Of a stretch of 64,000 nt of DNA, positions 51,486 to 60,298 are shown piece after piece. The stretch spans positions 682,001-746,000 of the forward strand of contig NZ_CP011486.1 in NCBI RefSeq assembly GCF_001653455.1, given 5' to 3'. Positions within the stretch are counted from its first letter, which is position 1. Each line of letters begins with the position of its first letter. Origin of the DNA: Helicobacter pylori (GTDB lineage Bacteria > Campylobacterota > Campylobacteria > Campylobacterales > Helicobacteraceae). The position numbers and the translations under genes were made by a program. The notes beneath the pieces are model-generated. The model made no database searches. It was not told the origin of the DNA and saw only the letters and a list, made by a program, of their open reading frames with translations.

Positions 51486-53543
51486 ATGGCAATAGGTTCA
51501 TTAAGCTCATTAGGGCTTGGCAGTAAGGTTTTGAATTACGATGTGATTGACAAACTTAAGGACGCTGATGAAAAGGCATTGATCGCACCCTTAGACAAAA
51601 AAATGGAGCAAAATGTTGAAAAACAAAAAGCCCTTGTAGAAATCAAAACGCTCCTTTCATCTCTAAAAGGTCCTATTAAAACGCTCTCTGATTATTCCAC
51701 TTATATCAGTCGAAAAAGCAATGTTACAGGCGATGCATTGAGCGCGAGTGTGGGGGCTGGCGTGCCTATCCAAGACATTAAAGTGGATGTGCAAAATTTA
51801 GCACAAGGCGATATTAATGAATTAGGGGCGAAATTCTCTTCAAGAGACGATATTTTTAGCCAAGTGGATACCACGCTCAAGTTTTACACGCAAAACAAGG
51901 ATTACGCTATTGATATTAAATCCGGAATGACTCTAGGCGATGTGGCTCAAAGCATCACAGACGCTACCAATGGCGAAGTGATGGGCATTGTGATGAAAAC
52001 AGGGGGGAATGACCCCTACCAATTGATGGTGAATACCAAAAACACCGGCGAAGACAACCGCATTTATTTTGGCTCACACCTCCAATCCACGCTCGCTAAC
52101 AAAAACGCCCTTTCTTTAGGGGTTGATGAAAGCGGTAAAAGCGAAGTGAGTTTGAATTTAAAGGGGGCTGATGGGAGCATGCATGAAGTCCCCATTACAC
52201 TAGAGCTCCCTGAAAGCTCTTCTATCAAACAAAAAAACACCGCAATCCAAAAAGCGATAGAGCAGGCTTTAGAAAATGACCCTAATTTTAAAGATTTAAT
52301 CGCTAATGGGGATATTTCTGTAGATGTGATTCATGGGGGGGATTCTTTAATCATTAATGACAGGCGTGGGGAAAAAATTGAAGTTAAAGGGAATAAGGCT
52401 AAAGAGCTAGGGTTTTTACAAACTACCACGCAAGAAAGCGATTTGCTAAAAAGCTCTCGCACCATCAAAGAGGGTAAATTAGAAGGGGTGGTTAGCTTGA
52501 ATAGCCAAAAACTGGATTTAAGCGCCTTAACCAAAGAAAGCAACACCAGCGAGCAGAACACAGACGCTATCATCCAAGCGATCAACGCTAAAGAAGGCTT
52601 GAGTGCGTTTAAGAATGCAGAAGGCAAGCTTGTGATCAATTCTAAAACCGGAATGCTCGCTATCAAGGGGGAAGACGCTTTAGGCAAGGCCAGTTTGAAG
52701 GATTTAGGCTTGAATGCTGGCATGGTGCAATCTTATGAAGCTTCACAAGACACGCTTTTTAGGGCTAAGAATTTGCAAAAAGCGAGCGATTCACAATTCA
52801 CTTATAATGGGGTGAGCATCACACGCCCCACTAATGAGGTCAATGATGTGATCAGCGGGGTTAATATCACTTTAGAGCAAACCACAGAGCCGAATAAACC
52901 CGCCATTATCAGCGTGAGCAGGGACAATCAAGCCATTATAGACAGCTTGACTGAGTTTGTGAAAGCCTATAATGAGCTTATCCCTAAACTAGACGAAGAC
53001 ACGCGCTATGATGCAGACACTAAGATTGCTGGGATCTTTAACGGCGTGGGCGATATTCGCACGATTCGCTCTTCTCTTAATAATGTGTTTTCTTATAGCG
53101 TGCATACCGATAACGGGGTAGAAAGCTTGATGAAATATGGGCTTAGTTTAGACGATAAGGGCGTGATGAGTTTAGATGAAGCTAAATTGAGTAGCGCGTT
53201 AAATTCTAACCCTAAAGCGGCTCAAGATTTTTTCTATGGGAGCGATAGCAAGGATATGGGGGGTAGAGAAATCCACCAAGAGGGCATTTTTTCTAAATTC
53301 AATCAAGTGGTTGCTAATCTTATAGACGGAGGGAACGCTAAATTAAAGATTTATGAAGATTCTCTAGACAGAGACGCTAAAAGCTTGACCAAAGACAAAG
53401 AAAACGCTCAAGAGCTTTTAAAAACCCGTTACAACATCATGGCGGAGCGTTTTGCGGCTTATGATAGTCAAATTTCTAAAGCGAATCAAAAATTCAATTC
53501 CGTGCAAATGATGATCGATCAAGCGGCGGCCAAAAAGAATTAA
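51486..53543 (+). CDS. fliD: Flagellar filament cap FliD (HAP2)
   Basis: The protein that caps the growing filament and folds incoming flagellin. It is 685 residues with the FliD N-terminal domain (about 1-100, GSLSSLGLGSKVL), a large variable middle containing flagellin-hook-like repeats (about 350-420), and the conserved C-terminal domain (TRYDADTKIAGIFNGVGDIRTIRS and the coiled-coil tail RYNIMAERFAAYD). It has helical termini as expected for axial proteins and no signal peptide, because export is through the flagellar apparatus. Its partner chaperone FliT may be the gene at 53955. Confidence 0.96.
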   Translation: MAIGSLSSLGLGSKVLNYDVIDKLKDADEKALIAPLDKKMEQNVEKQKALVEIKTLLSSLKGPIKTLSDYSTYISRKSNVTGDALSASVGAGVPIQDIKVDVQNLAQGDINELGAKFSSRDDIFSQVDTTLKFYTQNKDYAIDIKSGMTLGDVAQSITDATNGEVMGIVMKTGGNDPYQLMVNTKNTGEDNRIYFGSHLQSTLANKNALSLGVDESGKSEVSLNLKGADGSMHEVPITLELPESSSIKQKNTAIQKAIEQALENDPNFKDLIANGDISVDVIHGGDSLIINDRRGEKIEVKGNKAKELGFLQTTTQESDLLKSSRTIKEGKLEGVVSLNSQKLDLSALTKESNTSEQNTDAIIQAINAKEGLSAFKNAEGKLVINSKTGMLAIKGEDALGKASLKDLGLNAGMVQSYEASQDTLFRAKNLQKASDSQFTYNGVSITRPTNEVNDVISGVNITLEQTTEPNKPAIISVSRDNQAIIDSLTEFVKAYNELIPKLDEDTRYDADTKIAGIFNGVGDIRTIRSSLNNVFSYSVHTDNGVESLMKYGLSLDDKGVMSLDEAKLSSALNSNPKAAQDFFYGSDSKDMGGREIHQEGIFSKFNQVVANLIDGGNAKLKIYEDSLDRDAKSLTKDKENAQELLKTRYNIMAERFAAYDSQISKANQKFNSVQMMIDQAAAKKN

Positions 53544-53587
53544 AAACAAAAGAGCGATTAAATTTTAAAGGATAAAGGATTAAACCC

Positions 53588-53968
53588 ATGCAATACGCTA
53601 ACGCTTATCAAGCTTACCAGCACAATAGAGTGAGTGTGGAGTCCCCAGCAAAACTCATTGAAATGCTTTATGAAGGGATTTTAAGATTTTCTTCGCAAGC
53701 CAAACGCTGTATTGAGAATGAAGACATTGAAAAGAAGATCTATTATATTAATAGAGTTACGGATATTTTCACGGAGTTGTTGAATATTTTAGATTACGAA
53801 AAAGGGGGGGAGGTGGCGGTGTATCTTACAGGCTTATACACCCATCAAATCAAAGTTTTAACGCAAGCCAATGTGGAAAATGATGCGAGTAAGATTGATT
53901 TAGTTTTGAATGTGGCTAGGGGGTTGTTAGAGGCATGGAGGGAAATCCATTCGGATGAACTCACCTGA
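53588..53968 (+). CDS. fliS: Flagellin chaperone FliS
   Basis: A 126-residue helical cytoplasmic chaperone that keeps flagellin from polymerising before export. The family start YANAYQAYQHNRVSVESPAKLIEMLYEGILRF (given in part: AYQHNRV…SPAKLI) and the INRVTDIFTELLNILDYEKGGEVA region are present. AAAGGATAAAGGA lies before the ATG. It overlaps the next gene by 14 bases. Confidence 0.95.
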   Translation: MQYANAYQAYQHNRVSVESPAKLIEMLYEGILRFSSQAKRCIENEDIEKKIYYINRVTDIFTELLNILDYEKGGEVAVYLTGLYTHQIKVLTQANVENDASKIDLVLNVARGLLEAWREIHSDELT

Positions 53969-54194
53969 AATTTTATTAAATTCCTTTAAAATCGCTCTTA
54001 TTAAAAAAGATTCTAAGCAGGCTTTTTCATTGATAGAGCGCCTTTCTTTAGAGCAAATAAAAAACTTGGATTTAGAAACGCTTTTAAGCCTTAAGGAAAT
54101 GATAGCCCAAAGCATTGAATTGTTAGAAAAAGAAAAAGAAGAACTGCAATCACAAATGCATAAGGCTAAGAAGATTCAAAAATTTTTGTCTTAG
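53955..54194 (+). CDS. FliT-like flagellar chaperone candidate
   Basis: A 79-residue helical protein overlapping the fliS end. Its position after fliD-fliS, size and helical heptad pattern (ERLSLEQIKNLDLETLL, EKEKEELQSQMHKAKK) suit FliT, the FliD chaperone, but the sequence itself is not distinctive. Translational coupling to fliS is likely. Confidence 0.6.
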   Translation: MNSPEILLNSFKIALIKKDSKQAFSLIERLSLEQIKNLDLETLLSLKEMIAQSIELLEKEKEELQSQMHKAKKIQKFLS

Positions 54195-54246
54195 ATTTTT
54201 TAAACTACGATACAATAAAAACACTATTTTTATTGAAGGCTAAAGA

Positions 54247-54918
54247 TTGTCCGAACCCATAGATAGATTCACGCGCATAAGGTGGTTGTTTAAAAACGAT
54301 TTTGAAAAAATCCGCCAACAAAAGGTTTTAATCTGTGGCGTGGGGGGCGTTGGGGGCTTTGCGCTGGATTCTTTGTATCGTGTGGGGATAGGGCAAATCA
54401 CTATCATTGATAAAGATGTGTTTGATGCAACCAATCAAAATCGCCAGATCGGATCAGAAAGGGTAGGAGAATCTAAAGTGTTAGTGTTACAAGATCTCTA
54501 TAAAGGCATACAAGCTTTAAATTGCCGCATAGATGAGGCGTTTTTAAATTCATTTAATTTTAGAGATTATGATTATATTTTAGATTGCATGGACGATTTG
54601 CCTATTAAAACGAGTTTGGCGATAAAATGTCAAAATTTCGCTTACGGGAAGTTTATTAGCTCTATGGGGAGCGCGAAACGCTTGAACCCTAAACACATCC
54701 AAGTGGGGAGCGTGTGGGAAAGTTACGGCGATAAATTCGGGCGTAAATTTAGGGATTTTTTAAAAAAACGCCGTTTTAAGGGGGATTTTAAAGTGGTTTT
54801 TAGCCCTGAAGCTCCGCATTGCATAGAGCTTGGGAGTTTTAATGCGGTTACGGCGAGTTTTGGTTTGCAAATAGCGAGTGAAGTCGTGCAAGATATTATC
54901 AAACATGAAAGGCAGTGA
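54247..54918 (+). CDS. TcdA-like tRNA t6A dehydratase (ThiF/MoeB fold)
   Basis: A 223-residue E1-like enzyme. The nucleotide motif is CGVGGVGGFALDSL; DKDVFDATNQNRQ and DCMDDLPIKTSL follow, and the opening EPIDRFTRIRWLF is TcdA/CsdL-specific. TcdA cyclises t6A in tRNA to ct6A with ATP. Conventional annotation as MoeB or ThiF reflects only the fold. The start is TTG at 54247; no ATG is available. TsaE, from the t6A pathway, is encoded at 16242-16643. Confidence 0.85.
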   Translation: MSEPIDRFTRIRWLFKNDFEKIRQQKVLICGVGGVGGFALDSLYRVGIGQITIIDKDVFDATNQNRQIGSERVGESKVLVLQDLYKGIQALNCRIDEAFLNSFNFRDYDYILDCMDDLPIKTSLAIKCQNFAYGKFISSMGSAKRLNPKHIQVGSVWESYGDKFGRKFRDFLKKRRFKGDFKVVFSPEAPHCIELGSFNAVTASFGLQIASEVVQDIIKHERQ

Positions 54919-54919
54919 A

Positions 54920-55066
54920 ATGAAAGATTACGAAGACGAATTGGAAGATTTTGAAGAAGAAGAATTAGAGGGCTTTGAAGAAGATGATGAGGGGTATGAT
55001 GATTATAAGAATGTCTATGATGATGACGATTATGAAGATTATAGCTCTGATTATGAAGAAGAGTGA
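54920..55066 (+). CDS. Extremely acidic 48-residue protein
   Basis: From ATG 54920 the protein has 28 Asp/Glu and only 2 Lys among 48 residues, about net -26, with seven or more Tyr spaced through it (YDDYKNVYDDDDYEDY). No domain. An ATG five codons upstream gives a slightly longer frame. It overlaps neither neighbour and lies between the TcdA-like gene and the amidase, spaced by one and three bases, so it is translated with them. It may bind a basic partner or metal, but this is a guess. Confidence 0.7.
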   Translation: MKDYEDELEDFEEEELEGFEEDDEGYDDYKNVYDDDDYEDYSSDYEEE

Positions 55067-55069
55067 AAA

Positions 55070-55948
55070 ATGATTTGTGCGAGCATTCTCCAGCACGCTT
55101 ATTGCGGCTCTAGAAAAAAGACCATAGAGCATACAGCGCACTTGCTTGAACAAGCGCTCAAAAAACACCCTAAAACCAATTTAGTGGTGTTGCAAGAATT
55201 AAACCCTTATAGTTATTTTTGCCAAAGCGAAAACCCTAAATTTTTTGATTTGGGCGAGTATTTTGAAGAAGATAAGGCCTTTTTTAGCGCTTTAGCTCAA
55301 AAATTCAAGGTGGTGCTTGTTACTTCTTTGTTTGAAAAGCGCGCTAAAGGGTTGTATCACAACAGCGCGGTTGTGTTTGAAAAAGACGGCTCAATCGCTG
55401 GAGTGTATCGTAAAATGCACATTCCTGATGATCCGGGGTTTTATGAAAAATTTTATTTCACGCCAGGGGATTTGGGCTTTGAGCCTATTGCTACAAGCGT
55501 AGGGAAATTAGGGCTTATGGTGTGTTGGGATCAATGGTATCCTGAAGCGGCTAGGATTATGGCTTTAAAAGGGGCAGAAATTTTAATCTATCCTAGCGCG
55601 ATCGGGTTTTTAGAAGAAGATTCCAATGAAGAAAAAAAACGCCAGCAAAACGCATGGGAGGCGATCCAAAGAGGGCATGCGATCGCTAATGGCTTGCCTT
55701 TGATTGCGACTAACAGAGTGGGCGTGGAATTAGATCCTAGTGGCGTGATTAAGGGGGGCATTACTTTTTTTGGCTCTAGCTTTGTGGTGGGGGCTTTAGG
55801 CGAGTTTTTAGCTAAAGCGAGCGATAAAGAAGAAATTTTGTATGCAGAAATTGATTTAAAACGCACCGAAGAAGTGCGCCGAATGTGGCCGTTTTTAAGA
55901 GACAGACGCATTGATTTTTATAACGATTTGTTGAAACGCTATAGCTAG
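55070..55948 (+). CDS. aguB: N-carbamoylputrescine amidase-like nitrilase
   Basis: A carbon-nitrogen hydrolase of 292 residues with the Glu-Lys-Cys catalytic triad at E43 (LQELNPY), K115 (YRKMHIP) and C152 (MVCWDQWYPE). Strings such as HNSAVVFEKDGS, PGFYEKFYF and GLPLIATNRVG match AguB, which releases putrescine, CO2 and ammonia from N-carbamoylputrescine. The ATG directly follows the acidic protein gene. Other amidase substrates are possible. Confidence 0.85.
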   Translation: MICASILQHAYCGSRKKTIEHTAHLLEQALKKHPKTNLVVLQELNPYSYFCQSENPKFFDLGEYFEEDKAFFSALAQKFKVVLVTSLFEKRAKGLYHNSAVVFEKDGSIAGVYRKMHIPDDPGFYEKFYFTPGDLGFEPIATSVGKLGLMVCWDQWYPEAARIMALKGAEILIYPSAIGFLEEDSNEEKKRQQNAWEAIQRGHAIANGLPLIATNRVGVELDPSGVIKGGITFFGSSFVVGALGEFLAKASDKEEILYAEIDLKRTEEVRRMWPFLRDRRIDFYNDLLKRYS

Positions 55949-55988
55949 TCATTTAAGATTTAGAAAATAAGGTTAGAAAGGATTGAAC

Positions 55989-56060
55989 ATGATAGGTGTA
56001 GTTTCTTGCGCTAAAAAAGCGCAAAAATTCTATCATTTTTGCGCGGTATTTTCACTTTAA
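55989..56060 (+). CDS. 23-codon leader ORF enclosing a hairpin
   Basis: ATG 55989 has AAAGGA seven bases upstream and opens a 23-codon frame (MIGVVSCAKKAQ…) ending TAA 56058-56060. The frame almost exactly spans a hairpin: ATGATAG (55989-55995) with CTATCAT (56030-56036), and inside it TTGCGC (56006-56011) with GCGCAA (56019-56024). It ends 12 bases before the transporter ATG. It may be a leader peptide or an accidental frame over a regulatory stem. Confidence 0.35.
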   Translation: MIGVVSCAKKAQKFYHFCAVFSL

Positions 56061-56072
56061 CAAGGAGCAAAA

Positions 56073-57386
56073 ATGCTAGAAAATAGCTCTATATGGAGCA
56101 ATCCTGCCTTTGTGGCCATCATTTGCATGTGCGTTCTTAGCCTTTTAAGGCTCAATGTCATGCTTTCTATGATTAGCGCGACTCTCATAGCAGGGCTTAT
56201 GGGAGGGCTTGGAATCACAGAGAGTTTTAATGTGATGATAGACGGCATGAAAGGCAATTTAAACATTGCATTAAGCTACATCCTTTTAGGGGCTTTAGCG
56301 GTAGCGATCGCTAAAAGCAACCTCATTAAAGTCGCTTTGAGTAAATTAATAGATTTAATGGATTACAAGCGATCCACTTTTTGCTTTTTAATCGCTTTTA
56401 TTGCATGTTTTTCGCAAAATTTAGTGCCGGTGCATATCGCTTTTATCCCTATTTTGATCCCCCCTCTTTTGCACTTGATGAACCGACTAGAATTGGATAG
56501 AAGAGCGGTGGCTTGCGCTTTAACTTTTGGCTTGCAAGCCCCCTACTTGGTGCTTCCTGTGGGGTTTGGCTTGATCTTTCAAACCACGATTTTAGAGCAA
56601 TTAAAAGCTAATGGCATGAACACTACCATAGCGCAAATCACAGGAGTGATGTGGATAGCGGGGTTAGCGATGGTTGCTGGGTTGCTTTTAGCGGTATTAA
56701 CGCTATACAAAAAACCAAGGCGCTACAAAGAAAAATCTTTTGATATAGAAAATTACGCCTCGCTTCAATTAAACTACCATGACTATTTGACTTTTATAGG
56801 GATTATTGTGGCTTTTGTGATCCAATTAGCCACCGATTCTATGCCCTTAGCCGCCTTTTTGGCTTTAGCGATCATCTTACTAGGCCGTGGTATTAAGTTT
56901 AAAGAAACAGACTCTTTAATGGACGATAGCGTGAAAATGATGGCGTTTATCGCTTTTGTGATGCTGGTGGCTAGCGGGTTTGGAGAAGTGTTGCAAAAAG
57001 TGCATGCCATAGAGGGATTAGTGAATGCGATCACAAGCGTAGTCCAAGGGAAGCTTTTAGGGGCTTTTTTAATGCTTGTGGTGGGGCTTTTTATCACTAT
57101 GGGGATAGGGACTTCTTTTGGCACGATTCCTATCATCGCTGTGTTTTATGTCCCTTTGTGTGCGAAATTAGGGTTTAGCACGGAATCTACAATCTTACTC
57201 GTTGGCATAGCCGCAGCTTTAGGCGATGCAGGCTCACCGGCTAGCGATAGCACCATGGGGCCTACTTGCGGGCTTAATGCAGACAACCAGCACAACCATA
57301 TCTATGACACATGCGTGCCGACTTTTTTAGTTTATAACCTCCCTTTGATTCTTTTTGGAGTGGTTGGAGCGTTATTATTAGGCTAA
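56073..57386 (+). CDS. NhaC/ArsB-superfamily ion transporter
   Basis: A 437-residue inner-membrane protein with about twelve hydrophobic segments. It resembles Na+/H+ antiporters of the NhaC type (AIAKSNLIKVALSKLIDL, FSQNLVPVHIAFIPI, GDAGSPASDSTMGPT), the latter a helix-breaking motif conserved in the superfamily. The substrate is not established; sodium or an organic acid is possible. AAGGAG precedes the ATG. Confidence 0.8.
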   Translation: MLENSSIWSNPAFVAIICMCVLSLLRLNVMLSMISATLIAGLMGGLGITESFNVMIDGMKGNLNIALSYILLGALAVAIAKSNLIKVALSKLIDLMDYKRSTFCFLIAFIACFSQNLVPVHIAFIPILIPPLLHLMNRLELDRRAVACALTFGLQAPYLVLPVGFGLIFQTTILEQLKANGMNTTIAQITGVMWIAGLAMVAGLLLAVLTLYKKPRRYKEKSFDIENYASLQLNYHDYLTFIGIIVAFVIQLATDSMPLAAFLALAIILLGRGIKFKETDSLMDDSVKMMAFIAFVMLVASGFGEVLQKVHAIEGLVNAITSVVQGKLLGAFLMLVVGLFITMGIGTSFGTIPIIAVFYVPLCAKLGFSTESTILLVGIAAALGDAGSPASDSTMGPTCGLNADNQHNHIYDTCVPTFLVYNLPLILFGVVGALLLG

Positions 57387-57394
57387 TCTATCAA

Positions 57395-58702
57395 ATTAAG
57401 AAAATTTTTTCTTTGGCCCTACCCTCTGGGGTCAATGCCTTTTTAGATGTGCTGGTGGTCGCGCTTTCAGTCTTTTTTGTGGGTAAAATTTCGCACCATC
57501 ATATCGTGGCTTTAGGGGTGGGTTTGCAATTTTTGATGCTTTTTTATGGGATCAATACCATTTTATACACCGGCACTAACGCCATTCTTTCTAGGCTTGT
57601 AGGGGCTAGGGATTTTGCTCAAATCAACAACGCTTTTTCTAGTATTTTCATTGGGGCGTTTGTGATTTGTTTAGGCGTGTTGTTTGTTTCTTATTTTTTG
57701 ATTGAGCCTTTTTTAAATTGGATGCAATTGCAAGATCCTTCACGCCAATTGACGCAAGATTATTTAAAAGTTTTAATCGTAGCGTTACCGAGTATTTTTT
57801 TAAAAAATGTTTTAGTTTCAGCGCTCGCTAGTTTTTCAGACACCCTAACCCCTTTTATCGTTAAAATCGTCATGGTCATTGCATGCATTTTCTTGAATCA
57901 AGCCTTGATTTTTGGGGATTTTGGCTTTAAAGAAATGGGGATTGTGGGATCGGCTTTAGCGAATGTAATCGTCTCTTATTTGGAATTAGCCGCGCTTGGC
58001 GTTTGGATACAAATCAAAAAAATCCCTTTAAAATTCACAACAACCTTTAATTTTTCTTTTTTAAAAACCATGTTTAGAGTGGGCTGGCCGGCCGGGTTTG
58101 AGCGCTTATTGAGCTTATTTTCTCTAATACTCTTATCCAAATTTGTAGCGAGCTATGGGGATAAGGTGTTAGCGGGCATGCAAATAGGCATTAGAGTGGA
58201 AACCTTTTCGTTCATGCCCGGATTTGGGTTTATGATAGCGGCAATGGTTTTAATAGGGCAAAATCTAGGAGCGAACAAGCCAAAAATTGCCACACAATAC
58301 GCGCATTTGATCTTAAAAATCTCTATGAGTTTAATGGGGGTTTTAGGGATTGTTTTAATCCTATTTGCCAAAGAATTTGCGAGCCTTTTTTCTCAAGATG
58401 AAGAAGTTTTGGAAGTGGCGCGCTCTTATTTAATCGCTGTGGGCCTCTCTCAAGCCCCCTTAATCGGGTATTTTGTGCTAGATGGAGTCTTTAGGGGGGC
58501 TGGCATTTCTAAAGTTTCGTTATATATTAACACCTTAAGCTTATGGGGGTTAAGGATCACGCCTATTTACTTGCTTTTAACTTATCATTTCAAAGTGGAT
58601 TTTATTTTTGCAGTGATCGCGCTAGAGACTTTTTTGCGCTCGCTCATTTATTATAAAGTTTTTTCTAAAGGCATTTGGAAAAGGTGCGGGAAAAAGGCTT
58701 AA
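57395..58702 (+). CDS. MATE-family multidrug/ion efflux protein
   Basis: A membrane protein of about 430 residues with twelve predicted helices and two homologous halves, typical of MATE exporters (LALPSGVNAFLDVLVVALSVFFVG; ISHHHIVALGVGLQF; FRVGWPAGFERLLSLFSLI). The TTG at 57413 begins in the middle of the expected first helix. The frame is open upstream with plausible residues (IKKIFSLA), so the true start may be the ATT at 57395. No ATG or GTG is available and no strong ribosome site is visible; coupling to the upstream stop at 57384-57386 is likely. Substrate unknown. Confidence 0.8.
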   Translation: MKKIFSLALPSGVNAFLDVLVVALSVFFVGKISHHHIVALGVGLQFLMLFYGINTILYTGTNAILSRLVGARDFAQINNAFSSIFIGAFVICLGVLFVSYFLIEPFLNWMQLQDPSRQLTQDYLKVLIVALPSIFLKNVLVSALASFSDTLTPFIVKIVMVIACIFLNQALIFGDFGFKEMGIVGSALANVIVSYLELAALGVWIQIKKIPLKFTTTFNFSFLKTMFRVGWPAGFERLLSLFSLILLSKFVASYGDKVLAGMQIGIRVETFSFMPGFGFMIAAMVLIGQNLGANKPKIATQYAHLILKISMSLMGVLGIVLILFAKEFASLFSQDEEVLEVARSYLIAVGLSQAPLIGYFVLDGVFRGAGISKVSLYINTLSLWGLRITPIYLLLTYHFKVDFIFAVIALETFLRSLIYYKVFSKGIWKRCGKKA

Positions 58703-58708
58703 AAACGC

Positions 58709-60298
58709 TTATTGCTTGAGCGTGGCTGTGGTTTTGAAACGATTTTCTCGCACCACTTGCACGCCCACTTCGCCCACATATTGAGCGCTCTCTTCTATCT
58801 TTTTAGCGATCTTTCTTGCAATAATTGGCACTTGATTGTCCCTGACTTGATTGGATCTGACAATCACTCTTAGTTCTCGCCCGCTCTCCATCGCATACGC
58901 CTTTTCAACCCCTTCAAACCCTAGCGCGATCTCTTCTAATGCTTGCATGCGTTTAGCGTATTCTTCATCGCTCTTTCTTCTTGCCCCAGGACGCCCCGCA
59001 GAAAGCGCATCAGCCGCACACACGCTCGCGCACTCCACGCTCATGATTTCTTCATGCCCATGGTGGGCATAGATCGCATTGATAACGACCGTATCTTCTT
59101 TATTGCGCTTGCACACCTCAACGCCCAAATTCACATGATCCCTCCCAAGCTCTTGAGTGAGCGCCTTACCAATATCATGCAAAATACCGGCCCTTCTAGC
59201 GAGCTTTTTATCCCCTCCAAGCTGCTCTGCAATCAAGCCGGCTAAAAGGGCGACTTCTTTAGAATGCTGTAAAGCGTTTTGCCCAAAACTAGAGCGATAA
59301 CGCATTTTACCCAGCAAGATTTTAAGCTCATCTTCCATAGCCCCAAGCTCCAATTCTAACACCACGCTCTCTCCCTCAGAAAGCAATTCTTTTTCCATGT
59401 TACGCACAACTCTATTATAAACCTCTTCAATCCTATTAGGCTGGATACGGCCGTCTTCTATTAGAATTTTAAGCGTTTCGCTCGCCACTTCACGCCGATA
59501 AAGATTGAAACTAGACAAACACAATTCGTTACTATCTTCGCTAAATTCTATATCCACCCCACTGATCTTTTTAAACGCTTCAATGTTTTTCCCATCTTTA
59601 CCTATCACACGGCCAATATAATCTGAGCACGGCAAAGCGATACGGGTTGTTAAATTCTCTGTCGCATAATCGCCCGCAAAACGGGCTGTCGCTTCCGCTA
59701 AAATGGCATACGATTTTTTCCTACCCTCTTCTTTGGCTTCTTTTTCATAACGCCTGATTAAGGCGCTTTTTTGCGCTTCTAATTCTTCTTCTAATTGCTC
59801 TAAGATCATGCTTTTAATTTCATCTTTAGTGTAAGCCATGTAATTGAGCATCGCGTCTAGCGCCTTGGATTGAGCTTCTTTGCAAATAGCGCGCTGTTTT
59901 TTAAAATTTTCCCTCTCTTGTTCTAAAATTTGGCGTTCTTTTTCAAGCTCTTTTTTTTCCTTTTCCAAATAGCGTTTTTCATCTCTCACAAATTCTTTGT
60001 GTTGCGCTTCTAAATGCTTCAAATGCGCTTCTTTTTTGTCAAAATGGGTTTGGAGTTGCAAATTCTTGTTTTCATATTGCTGTTGCAATTTGCATTCTTG
60101 GCTTTTCATGCGCATCTCTTCAGCATCCACAAAAGATTTCGCTTGAAATTCCATTAGCTTGGCTTTAGCGGAAGCGCTTTTTAAAATGGTTTGCCCTCTA
60201 GCATAATAGATCTTTTTCATCACATAATACATGATTAGAGCGGTAATCAAACACGCTACCAAGACTTCTAATGAAATGTAAATTAACCCGTTGCTCAT
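58709..60298 (-). CDS. rny: Ribonuclease Y
   Basis: The membrane-anchored endoribonuclease that starts mRNA decay. It is 529 residues: an N-terminal transmembrane helix (about 5-30), a long coiled coil (about 40-195), a KH RNA-binding domain (YIGRVIGKDGKNIEAF) and a catalytic HD domain (HSKEVALLAG, ILHDIGKA, HHGHEE). AAAGGAAACATT precedes ATG 60298, a clear ribosome site. It overlaps the 3' end of the cyclo-ligase gene by 101 bases, an unusually long same-strand overlap. Confidence 0.94.
   Translation of the reverse strand: MSNGLIYISLEVLVACLITALIMYYVMKKIYYARGQTILKSASAKAKLMEFQAKSFVDAEEMRMKSQECKLQQQYENKNLQLQTHFDKKEAHLKHLEAQHKEFVRDEKRYLEKEKKELEKERQILEQERENFKKQRAICKEAQSKALDAMLNYMAYTKDEIKSMILEQLEEELEAQKSALIRRYEKEAKEEGRKKSYAILAEATARFAGDYATENLTTRIALPCSDYIGRVIGKDGKNIEAFKKISGVDIEFSEDSNELCLSSFNLYRREVASETLKILIEDGRIQPNRIEEVYNRVVRNMEKELLSEGESVVLELELGAMEDELKILLGKMRYRSSFGQNALQHSKEVALLAGLIAEQLGGDKKLARRAGILHDIGKALTQELGRDHVNLGVEVCKRNKEDTVVINAIYAHHGHEEIMSVECASVCAADALSAGRPGARRKSDEEYAKRMQALEEIALGFEGVEKAYAMESGRELRVIVRSNQVRDNQVPIIARKIAKKIEESAQYVGEVGVQVVRENRFKTTATLKQ

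Noticed and set aside
54965-55168. Minus-strand 67-residue frame rich in Ile and Phe
   Set aside because: It is the complement of the acidic protein's GAT/GAA codons; no ribosome site.
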